Shown here: positions 1 to 5,204 of the stretch, piece after piece
Position numbering within the stretch: position 1 is the stretch's first letter
Layout: the number at the start of each line of letters is the position of its first letter
Assembly (NCBI GenBank): GCA_937952345.1
Contig: CALFYN010000532.1
Span: forward strand, 1-5,204
DNA from: an uncultured Acidobacteriota bacterium
GTDB taxonomy: Bacteria; Acidobacteriota; Terriglobia; Bryobacterales; Bryobacteraceae
Length of the DNA: 5,204 nt
Direction of reading: 5' to 3'
Position numbers and translations under genes: made by a program
Notes under the pieces: model-generated
The model's input: the letters and a program-made list of their open reading frames with translations, nothing else
Databases searched by the model: none
Told to the model about the DNA's origin: nothing

Positions 1-76
1 TGCGCGGCTTATCCAAAAGTCGGGCCACCAGGTTCATAGACCCGGCCATTATAGCCCGCGATTGAATGTCCTGTGA

Positions 77-96
77 TAAGCTGGCTTAAGCTGGCT
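77..96. repeat. Perfect 10-bp tandem repeat, probable antitoxin operator
   Basis: TAAGCTGGCT occurs twice back to back (77-86 and 87-96). The junction creates the 8-bp palindrome GCTTAAGC at 84-91. The 10-bp period places both copies on the same face of the helix. The repeat lies 27 bp before the antitoxin start and overlaps the best -10-like sequence. Phd/YefM antitoxins are known to bind short palindromic or repeated sites in their own promoters, so an autoregulatory operator is the natural reading. Binding itself is inferred, not shown. Confidence 0.5.
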
Positions 97-107
97 CAAT
101 CCGAATA

Positions 108-114
108 GACGGAG
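108..114 (+). promoter_or_regulatory. Ribosome binding site of the antitoxin gene
   Basis: GACGGAG contains a GGAG core at 111-114, 8 nt before the ATG at 123. This is near-ideal Shine-Dalgarno spacing and fixes the antitoxin start. Confidence 0.75.
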
Positions 115-122
115 ATTCCACC

Positions 123-368
123 ATGAAAATCGGAGCTTTTGAAGCGAAAAACAAACTTGGCATGCTCCTCGACATGGTCGAAAATGGCGAAGAGATTGTC
201 ATCACCCGCCACGGCAAACCCGTTGCCCGCCTTGTTCCCGACATTGCCCGCATCGACAAGCCTCAGGCCCGCGCCGCACTGCAGCGCATTCGAAGCAGGG
301 TGGGGAGTTCGAAAGAACCCTTCGACTGGGCGGCCATACGGTCGGACCGGGACGCCGGACGCCCATGA
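123..368 (+). CDS. Type II antitoxin, Phd/YefM family
   Basis: This is an 81-residue antitoxin that would bind and neutralise the PIN-domain toxin encoded immediately downstream and, by family precedent, repress its own operon. Residues 3-39 match the Phd/YefM N-terminal DNA-binding and dimerisation fold: the pattern IGAFEAKNKLGMLLDMVENG is followed by EEIVITRHGKPVARLVP. Residues 45-81 are Arg-rich and charged, with a FDWAAIRSDRDAGR tail typical of the toxin-wrapping C-terminus. The length is normal for the family. The start is supported by a GGAG site 8 nt upstream. The stop TGA (366-368) overlaps the toxin ATG in an ATGA arrangement, so the two are translationally coupled. The first codons are notably AT-richer than those in the large genes to the right, in keeping with a mobile module. 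The exact antitoxin subfamily cannot be settled by eye. Confidence 0.9.
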   Translation: MKIGAFEAKNKLGMLLDMVENGEEIVITRHGKPVARLVPDIARIDKPQARAALQRIRSRVGSSKEPFDWAAIRSDRDAGRP

Positions 369-778
369 GCCTGGTTCTCGACAGTTCTGCCACGCTCGCA
401 TGGATATACGCCGAAGAGCTCACTGAGCCAATTCGGATTGTGTTCAACCTCGTCTGCGAGAACGGCGCTTGGGTGCCGGGACTCTGGAAACTGGAAGTGG
501 CGAACGTTCTCGAGATGGGCGTGAGACGCGGGCGCCATGATGCGGCTTTCCGAAACTCTACCTTAGCGGATCTGGCCCTCTTGCCCATCGCTGTTGATCC
601 CGAAACGGACCAACAGGCATGGGCAGCCACACTCCGCCTGTCGGAGCGTCATCGCCTTACCCTATACGATGCGGCTTACCTCGAGCTCGCCCTACGGCGC
701 GGACTCCCGTTGGCGTCACTCGACTCGGATCTGCGCTCCGCTGCCCAAGCAGAAGCGATTGTCGTATTGGGAATATGA
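365..778 (+). CDS. Type II toxin, VapC-like PIN-domain ribonuclease
   Basis: This is a 137-residue PIN-domain protein, predicted to be a Mg2+/Mn2+-dependent RNase that inhibits translation when freed from its antitoxin. The four expected acidic active-site residues are visible: D6 in the N-terminal LVLDSSA strand, E44 in WKLEVANVL, D102 in LTLYDAAYLELA and D120 in LASLDSDLRSAA. The order and spacing are those of complete VapC-like toxins, and the length is typical, so it appears intact. The start overlaps the antitoxin stop by 4 bp, which explains the lack of a separate ribosome binding site. Pairing a VapC toxin with a Phd-type rather than VapB-type antitoxin is common. Its RNA target (tRNA, rRNA or mRNA) cannot be read from sequence. 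The stop lies 15 bp from the stop of the convergent kinase gene. Confidence 0.92.
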   Translation: MSLVLDSSATLAWIYAEELTEPIRIVFNLVCENGAWVPGLWKLEVANVLEMGVRRGRHDAAFRNSTLADLALLPIAVDPETDQQAWAATLRLSERHRLTLYDAAYLELALRRGLPLASLDSDLRSAAQAEAIVVLGI

Positions 779-793
779 CCTGACCTCCCCTGC

Positions 794-3373
794 TCAACGC
801 ACCCGCGCCAGTTCCTTCCGCGCCGCCACCGTAACCTTCGCCTCCGCACCCCGCAGCTTCTCCAGTTTCTCCACCGCCTCCCGCAGCAACGGCCCCGCCT
901 CCGCCGTCTTCCCCTGCCGGGCCAGCACCGCCCCCAGCGTCGACTTGTACTGCGCAATCCGCCAATGCTCCGCCCCCAACACCTTGCTCCCCGTCGCAAT
1001 CGCCTCCCGCGCCAGCTCTTCCGCCTCAACCAGATCCTTGGTCCGCCCCAACTCCAGCAAGATCGCGCTCAGCGAATGCAAACTGAACGGCAGCCCCATG
1101 CCTTCCGGCACCAGCTTCCGCTTCATCGCCAGCGCCTTCCGCTGCAATCCCTCGGCCTCCGCCCACTGCCCGCCATCCGTCAATGCCACCGCCAGATTCG
1201 ACGTCACATTCGCAATCTCCGGATGCTCCTTCCCATACAACCTCTCATTCAACGCCAGCGCCTCCCGATAAGACGCCGCCGCCTCCTTCCAATCTCCCTT
1301 GTCCCGCAACGCCACCCCGATATTGTTCAACGTCACGGCCACCCACGCATGCTCCTCACGCCCAATGCGCTTCTGCATCGCGATCACCCCGCGATACATC
1401 TCCAGCGCCTCATCCACCTTGCCCTGATTCGACAGAATGTGCGCCATGTTATTCAACGACACCGCCACATCCGGATGATTCTCCCCCAGCGTCTTCCGGT
1501 TGATCTCCAACGCCCGCCGGTTCATCGTCTCCGCCTCCGCCACACGACCCAGGCTCCACAGCGACATCGCCAGATTGTTCATCGCCCGAGCCACCTCCGG
1601 ATGCTCCTCCGGATACCGCTTCCGCCGTAGCTCCAGCGCCTGCCTGTAATACTTCTCCGCCGTCTGGAAGTCTCCCTTCTGTTCAAACACCAGCCCCGTG
1701 CTCAACAAACACCCCGAATACAGAGGATGCTCCTCGCCTTGAAACTGCTTCCGCCGCGCCGTCACATCCAGCAGAATCTTCTCCGCCTTCGGAATATCTC
1801 CCAGCCGCAGATGAATCAAACCCAGCCGCTCTTCCACATCCAGCCGGTCCGGATTGTCCGGCTTCCATTGGCTACCGGCCGCGCGCAACGCCTGCTCGTA
1901 CAACTCCAGCACCTTGTGGTGATCGCCAATCTGGTCAATCGCCTCCGCCAGCGACCCCATCGTCCGCGCCACCTCCGCGCTATTCTCCCCCGATGTCTTC
2001 CGCCGCAACTCCAGCGCCGACTCCAGCACCTGCCGCGAGCGGTCAAACATCCCCAGCCCCGTATACGCCTTCCCGATGCTCTCCATCAGATTCGCCCGCA
2101 CCACCGGAACCGCCGTCAATTCCGTCGCAATGCGCTTCTCGCTGCTTTCCAGAATCTGCTTCGCCGTCACCCTCTCCCCGCCCGATTGCCACGGATCGGC
2201 CGCCTCGAAGCTCTTCACCAGAAAGTCCGACACCTCGCGCGCCCGCAGCGCTTCCAGCTCCGCCCGCGATCGCGCCTGTGCGATCTGCACCACCGCGGCC
2301 GTCAACACCACCGCCACGGCAACTCCCGCCGCCACCGCATAGCGGTTCCGCTTCACAAACTTGCCCGAACGGTAAGTCCACGTATCGCGCCGCGCCCTTA
2401 CGGGATACCCGTCCAGATACCGCGCGATATCCTCCGCGAATTGCCCCACCGATGCATACCGCCGCTCCGGCTCCCTACGCATCGCCATCGACAGGATGTT
2501 CTCCACATCGCCCCGCAACGCGTCCGGCACAACTGTCGGCTCCGTCTGGGTCGGACGCTTGCCCGTCAGCAATTCCCCCAGCACCACGCCCAGCGAGTAG
2601 ATGTCGCTCGTCGTGCCCACCGCTTCCCCGCTCATCTGCTCCGGACTCGCATACTCCGGCGTCAACGCCCGCACCAGCGTCACCGTCTGCTCCACCGTCG
2701 GCGTCAGCAACTTCGCGATCCCGAAATCGAGCAGCTTCGGCTCTCCTTCCGCCGTCACCAGAATATTGCCCGGCTTCAGATCCCGATGCACCACCAGGTT
2801 CTGATGCGCATACTCCACCGCCGCGCAGACCTTCTGAAACAGCCGCAGCCGCCCCGCCGTGTCGAGCTTCTCCTGCTCACAATATTTATGTAGCGGCCGA
2901 CCCTCCACATACTCCATCACCACATACGGCAGCCCATCCTCGGTCGCGCCGCCATCCAGCATCCGCGCAATGTTCGGATGCTCCAGCGAAGCCAGAATCC
3001 GCCGCTCGCTGCGAAACCGGTTCAGCCCGTCCACGGTATCGAACCCGGCGCGCACCACCTTAATGGCCACCTGCTTCTCGTAAGCATCATCGTCGCGCGT
3101 CGCCAGATACACCACACCCATCCCGCCACGCCCCAACTCTCGCACCACCTTATACGGCCCGATCCGGTCAATCAGCCGCCGCGCCGCCGCATCCACAATG
3201 TGGCCCAGCACTTCCGTCTGCCCTTTGGCCAGCACCAGCGATTCCACTTCTTCCCGCAGCGGCACATCGTCCCCACAGGCTTCCTCCAGCCACCGCGCAC
3301 GGTCTGCCTCGGGCAATTCCATCGCCTTCTGAAAGAGCTCTTGTAACAACTGCCAGCGGCCCGTCTCAGCCAT
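794..3373 (-). CDS. Transmembrane Ser/Thr protein kinase with C-terminal TPR array
   Basis: The product is an 859-residue membrane kinase that would phosphorylate Ser/Thr residues on cytoplasmic partners. Residues 1-70 are a helical segment with the W..L..LFQ.A.EL and EEACGDD..LREEV patterns seen in acidobacterial and planctomycetal kinases. The catalytic domain spans about 74-320 (DNA about 3154-2414). It has a glycine loop GRGGMG 81-86, VAIK with K105, a helix-C E123, HRDLKPGN 196-203 with D198 and N203, DFG 216-218, a Thr-rich activation loop and SPE 243-245, so it looks active. A basic KRNR (341-344) precedes one membrane span at about 345-366, which places the kinase inside. A membrane-proximal helix with FLVKSFEAADP and TAKQIL then leads into about ten TPR units (430-840), presumably outside. 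The ATG at 3373 is chosen over 82 open upstream codons because family homology begins at the RW motif. Only a weak AGG lies 10 nt upstream; an in-frame GTG at 3391 is the alternative. The substrate and signal are unknown. Confidence 0.93.
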   Translation of the reverse strand: MAETGRWQLLQELFQKAMELPEADRARWLEEACGDDVPLREEVESLVLAKGQTEVLGHIVDAAARRLIDRIGPYKVVRELGRGGMGVVYLATRDDDAYEKQVAIKVVRAGFDTVDGLNRFRSERRILASLEHPNIARMLDGGATEDGLPYVVMEYVEGRPLHKYCEQEKLDTAGRLRLFQKVCAAVEYAHQNLVVHRDLKPGNILVTAEGEPKLLDFGIAKLLTPTVEQTVTLVRALTPEYASPEQMSGEAVGTTSDIYSLGVVLGELLTGKRPTQTEPTVVPDALRGDVENILSMAMRREPERRYASVGQFAEDIARYLDGYPVRARRDTWTYRSGKFVKRNRYAVAAGVAVAVVLTAAVVQIAQARSRAELEALRAREVSDFLVKSFEAADPWQSGGERVTAKQILESSEKRIATELTAVPVVRANLMESIGKAYTGLGMFDRSRQVLESALELRRKTSGENSAEVARTMGSLAEAIDQIGDHHKVLELYEQALRAAGSQWKPDNPDRLDVEERLGLIHLRLGDIPKAEKILLDVTARRKQFQGEEHPLYSGCLLSTGLVFEQKGDFQTAEKYYRQALELRRKRYPEEHPEVARAMNNLAMSLWSLGRVAEAETMNRRALEINRKTLGENHPDVAVSLNNMAHILSNQGKVDEALEMYRGVIAMQKRIGREEHAWVAVTLNNIGVALRDKGDWKEAAASYREALALNERLYGKEHPEIANVTSNLAVALTDGGQWAEAEGLQRKALAMKRKLVPEGMGLPFSLHSLSAILLELGRTKDLVEAEELAREAIATGSKVLGAEHWRIAQYKSTLGAVLARQGKTAEAGPLLREAVEKLEKLRGAEAKVTVAARKELARVR
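854..2086 (-). repeat. TPR array inside the kinase gene, 42-residue period
   Basis: About ten tetratricopeptide units occupy kinase residues 430-840. They have the kinesin-light-chain-like TPR_10/TPR_12 pattern: NNLA, then G...EAE, then AL.....LG..HP.VA. The NN (or SN) positions fall at 599, 641, 683 and 725, exactly 42 residues (126 bp) apart. Matching helix starts continue outwards near 430, 472, 514, 556, 766 and 810. The middle units are the most alike and the outer ones degenerate. TPRs of this kind bind proteins or peptides, so this is the likely sensing or docking part of the kinase. The exact unit count is by eye. Confidence 0.85.
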
Positions 3374-3391
3374 ACACGGGCAGCCTAACAC

Positions 3392-3417
3392 AAAAAAGTT
3401 GTTCCACTCCGAAAAAA
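3392..3417. repeat. Two helically phased A6 tracts
   Basis: Runs of six A occur at 3392-3397 and 3412-3417, each flanked by G on the right, with starts 20 bp apart, close to two helical turns. Phased A-tracts are known to curve DNA and can also act as UP-element-like contacts for RNA polymerase. They stand out against the GC-rich surroundings and lie in the middle of the divergent control region. Confidence 0.5.
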
Positions 3418-3420
3418 GAT

Positions 3421-3452
3421 TGGGGTGGCGAACCGCCGATGGCGATTCCCCA
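3421..3452. promoter_or_regulatory. Nested and competing inverted repeats upstream of the exported-protein gene
   Basis: TGGGG (3421-3425) pairs with CCCCA (3448-3452). Inside lie GGCG (3427-3430), CGCC (3434-3437) and GGCG (3441-3444). The central CGCC can pair with either GGCG, with AAC or GAT as the 3-nt loop. If transcribed, the structure would sit only 4 nt before the ribosome binding site region at 3456-3462. It could be an operator or a 5' leader hairpin. The stems are short (4-5 bp), so chance is possible. Confidence 0.3.
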
Positions 3453-3455
3453 GAC

Positions 3456-3462
3456 AGAGGAG
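3456..3462 (+). promoter_or_regulatory. Ribosome binding site of the exported-protein gene
   Basis: AGAGGAG has its GGAG core at 3459-3462, 11 nt before the ATG at 3474. The spacing is slightly long but acceptable. It supports the start that yields an N-terminal signal peptide. Confidence 0.65.
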
Positions 3463-3473
3463 CAAATCCCACC

Positions 3474-5204
3474 ATGAAAACCCTACTCACACTCGTCCTG
3501 TTTGCTGGAGCCGTCAGGGCGCAATCCGGAGACACCGTCCGCTTCCCCGTCTGCCTCAAAGGCGCCGAAGGCGAAATCGTATTCACCGCCGAACGCAGCA
3601 CCGTGCTCGAAGCCGGCAACGGCTACTTCGTCAACGGCGATCTGCAAATCCAAACCCCCGTCGCCACCATGCCTCTCCTGAAAGCGGAGGCTTACTTCGA
3701 AAAAGACCCCGGCGCCACCTGCATGCACACCGCCCGCGGCCGCGCTGTCCCGCCCACCCCCATCTCCAGCGTCCCGCTGCTTTCCAAAACTCCCTCGGCC
3801 GAATTCGGCGTCGATCTCGGCTTCCGCCTCCAGGAAGAGTTCGGCATCGCACTCATCGAAAAGCGCCAGTACCTCTTCTTCAAGCTCGATGCCGGCTTCG
3901 ACATCCAGAGCGCCATCGATGCCGACGCCGAAGAGGACCCCGAAAACCCACAAGCCTTCGAGATGAGCGCCGGCCCCAATAGCAACGCCAAGCTCCTGCT
4001 CGATCCCTTCGACCCCTTCTACTACGTATCCGGCTCCGTGATCACGCCAAAGAAGAAGAAGCAACAAGGCGAGCAGGAAAAGCCCAAGGAAGAAGAGGAA
4101 GAACCGAAACTCCTCGAACTCGGCACCGGAGCCTCCTGGCAGGGCATGATCCCCTTCCGCCCCACCACCACCTACGGCATCGAAAACAAGGCCCGCGAAT
4201 TCCTCGGCCACCGCATCAAGTCCGGAGTCTTCGAACTCGTGAAGCTCCCCCTGCGCATCAACGGCTACATGGTCGAGAACATCAACCCGCTCGGCCGCGA
4301 GAAACCCGCCGTCGATCTGTTCGGCATCGGCTACGGCCCCGAAGCGCAGATGGGCGCCAACGGCATCTTCCATCTCTCCTTCAAACAGCTCAAGAGCGAC
4401 AACCTGAAGTTCCTCAAAGGCCTCGATGACATCCGCCTCGGCACGGCCAGCGCCGCCTTCGAAGTCGTCGAGGGCGCGCAGTATGCCTACATCAGCGGCG
4501 TCTTCACCCCCGAGTCCGGCAAGACCCTCTCGAAGTTCATCAAGGTCAGCGGCGAGTTGCGGGCCATGGCGTACCTGAGCACGAAAATCGAAGACACATC
4601 CATTGCCATGAATGGCCGCTTCGATATCGTACCCGGCGAGTTCTCCCAGTTGACCGGCATCTCGCTCAATAGCTTCATGCACGGCGAAGGCTCGCTCTCG
4701 GCCGACCGCAACGGCCTGTTCGTCCGCATGCTCCTCGAAAACGGATCGAGCCTCGGCCCGCTGTCCTACCGCGGCCGCGTGCAGGCGGAGATGGCCATCC
4801 CCAGCGAGCAACCCGAGAACTCCTACATCCAGATCGAAGGCGAGGCGGCGTTCAGCGGCGTCAGCGCCATCGGCATCACTCGCGTTTCCCGCCGCGGCCT
4901 CGACCTCACCGGACGCATCCCCAACCCCGGCATCGAAATCGCCGCCGCCTTCCGTCCCGATCCTACGGGCGTCCTGATCGAAGGAAGCGCCTCTGCTCCC
5001 CCGCTCATGAATCCGCAGGTCGCCACTGAGATCGTCAAGGCCGCCGATCAGGTGACCAGGGATCTCGACAAGCTGCTCAAGGATCTTGAGAAGGCAACCA
5101 GGGATCTCAATTTTGAAGTCAGCCTGCGCGGCCTGCGCCCCGTCATCGCCGGTGCCTGCGACGCTGTCCTGCGAGGCATCGACACATCCCTGCGCACGGC
5201 CTTC
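3474..5204 (+). CDS. Exported protein of unknown function, 3' end beyond the window
   Basis: I do not recognise this gene. 577 codons are open from the ATG to the window edge with no stop. The strong C/G bias at third codon positions and the ribosome binding site at 3456-3462 mark it as the true coding strand. Residues 1-16 form a classic signal peptide: MK, then the hydrophobic stretch TLLTLVLFAGAV, then a VRA/Q cleavage site after A16. The mature protein should therefore be periplasmic, surface-bound or secreted. Residues 17-190 and 213-510 look beta-rich, with alternating polar and hydrophobic strands and frequent Gly; no further membrane span is evident. Residues 193-212 are a lysine/glutamate-rich low-complexity insert. 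Residues about 517-547 are a charged helix with a seven-residue pattern, TRDLDKL/LKDLEKA/TRDL. Cysteines are few (C27, C83, C562); C27 and C83 could pair. The divergent kinase shares its upstream region. No catalytic motif is visible; a structural, adhesive or lipid-contacting role is only a guess. Confidence 0.85.
   Translation, partial: MKTLLTLVLFAGAVRAQSGDTVRFPVCLKGAEGEIVFTAERSTVLEAGNGYFVNGDLQIQTPVATMPLLKAEAYFEKDPGATCMHTARGRAVPPTPISSVPLLSKTPSAEFGVDLGFRLQEEFGIALIEKRQYLFFKLDAGFDIQSAIDADAEEDPENPQAFEMSAGPNSNAKLLLDPFDPFYYVSGSVITPKKKKQQGEQEKPKEEEEEPKLLELGTGASWQGMIPFRPTTTYGIENKAREFLGHRIKSGVFELVKLPLRINGYMVENINPLGREKPAVDLFGIGYGPEAQMGANGIFHLSFKQLKSDNLKFLKGLDDIRLGTASAAFEVVEGAQYAYISGVFTPESGKTLSKFIKVSGELRAMAYLSTKIEDTSIAMNGRFDIVPGEFSQLTGISLNSFMHGEGSLSADRNGLFVRMLLENGSSLGPLSYRGRVQAEMAIPSEQPENSYIQIEGEAAFSGVSAIGITRVSRRGLDLTGRIPNPGIEIAAAFRPDPTGVLIEGSASAPPLMNPQVATEIVKAADQVTRDLDKLLKDLEKATRDLNFEVSLRGLRPVIAGACDAVLRGIDTSLRTAF
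5055..5108 (+). repeat. Heptad-encoding internal repeat in the exported-protein gene
   Basis: The 12-mer ACCAGGGATCTC occurs exactly at 5055-5066 and 5097-5108, 42 bp apart, with a diverged middle copy around AAGGATCTT (5079-5087). The 21-bp period encodes three seven-residue units, TRDLDKL, LKDLEKA and TRDLNFE. They predict an amphipathic or coiled-coil helix at residues 528-548. Confidence 0.55.

Larger units (their letters stand above)
1..122. other. Upstream flank of the toxin-antitoxin operon; no gene assigned
   Basis: No complete gene is visible here. Plus-strand frames 1, 2 and 3 close at stops at 37-39, 74-76 and 63-65, so the end of an upstream gene could lie in any of them, but nothing is long enough to judge. 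On the minus strand an ATG at 37-35 reads open to the window edge for 12 codons. It is preceded by a perfect TATAAT hexamer (minus strand, 53-48), so a divergent gene starting here is possible. For the downstream operon, the best plus-strand promoter guess is an extended -10-like TGTGATAAG at 72-80, with no convincing -35 element. These promoter readings are weak inference. Confidence 0.35.
3374..3473. promoter_or_regulatory. Divergent promoter region between the kinase and the exported-protein gene
   Basis: These 100 bp separate two start codons that point away from each other, so both promoters must lie here or inside the opposite gene. I see no convincing sigma-70 -35/-10 pair on either strand. 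A GGAAC on the minus strand (3405-3401) resembles an ECF-type -35, but no matching CGTC -10 follows at the right distance. The region is clearly more A-rich than the flanking genes around 3388-3420 and then turns GC-rich, with inverted repeats, near the exported-protein start. Confidence 0.6.

Noticed and set aside
202..630. 142-codon minus-strand open frame across the toxin-antitoxin genes
   Set aside because: The plus strand encodes a complete Phd antitoxin and a PIN toxin with all active-site residues. The minus frame has no recognisable feature.
2880..2892. AT-rich patch inside the kinase gene, considered as an internal promoter
   Set aside because: It encodes ordinary kinase residues (HKYC region, about 162-165) and has no paired -35/-10 elements on either strand.
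1727..2893. 388-codon plus-strand open frame opposite the kinase gene
   Set aside because: The product is dominated by R, L, P, H and Q, as expected from the antisense of C-rich codons, and the minus-strand kinase and TPR motifs explain the sequence fully.
1993..3063. 356-codon plus-strand open frame rich in Ser, Pro and Ala
   Set aside because: It is another antisense shadow of the kinase gene with low-complexity composition and no domain signal.
3385..3405. ECF-type promoter for the kinase (GGAAC on the minus strand)
   Set aside because: No CGTC-like -10 follows at 16-17 bp, so the -35 resemblance alone is not enough.
3374..3619. 82-codon N-terminal extension of the kinase
   Set aside because: It would overlap the start of the divergent exported-protein gene and crosses its promoter region and ribosome binding site. 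It has no kinase-family similarity, which begins after the ATG at 3373.
3483..4811. 442-codon open frame on the minus strand opposite the exported-protein gene
   Set aside because: Its codons lie exactly opposite the plus-strand codons, so the C/G-rich third positions of the real gene become its first positions. This yields a product made mostly of G, A, V, D and E. It has no signal, no motif and no ribosome binding site, whereas the plus strand has all the expected gene features.

Overview
The window looks like chromosomal DNA from a GC-rich soil-type bacterium, most likely Acidobacteriota and perhaps the Solibacter/Bryobacter group. This rests on three things: codons that overwhelmingly end in C or G, a TPR-tailed transmembrane Ser/Thr kinase of a type abundant in that phylum, and the conserved N-terminal and juxtamembrane sequence patterns of that kinase. 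The taxonomic call is inference, because the window holds no rRNA or marker gene.

Layout: positions 1-122 are non-coding or hold the tail or head of an unseen neighbour. They include a perfect 10-bp tandem repeat just upstream of a toxin-antitoxin operon. A Phd/YefM-type antitoxin (123-368) overlaps a VapC-type PIN-domain toxin (365-778) by 4 bp. Only 15 bp later, in convergent orientation, lies the stop codon of a large minus-strand gene (794-3373). It encodes an 859-residue receptor-like Ser/Thr kinase: N-terminal helical region, complete catalytic domain, one membrane span and about ten 42-residue TPR units. A 100-bp divergent promoter region (3374-3473) separates it from a plus-strand gene (3474 to beyond the window end). 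That gene encodes a signal-peptide-bearing protein that I do not recognise; 577 codons are visible and no stop is reached.

How the genes relate: the antitoxin/toxin pair is a self-contained, probably autoregulated module unrelated in function to its neighbours. The kinase and the exported protein share a divergent control region, which makes co-regulation or a functional link plausible but unproven. The shared region carries two A6 tracts 20 bp apart and a small set of competing inverted repeats next to the exported protein's ribosome binding site.

I found no rRNA, tRNA, CRISPR array, insertion sequence or clear new defence system. The least explained item is the exported protein with its lysine/glutamate-rich insert and C-terminal heptad-patterned helix.
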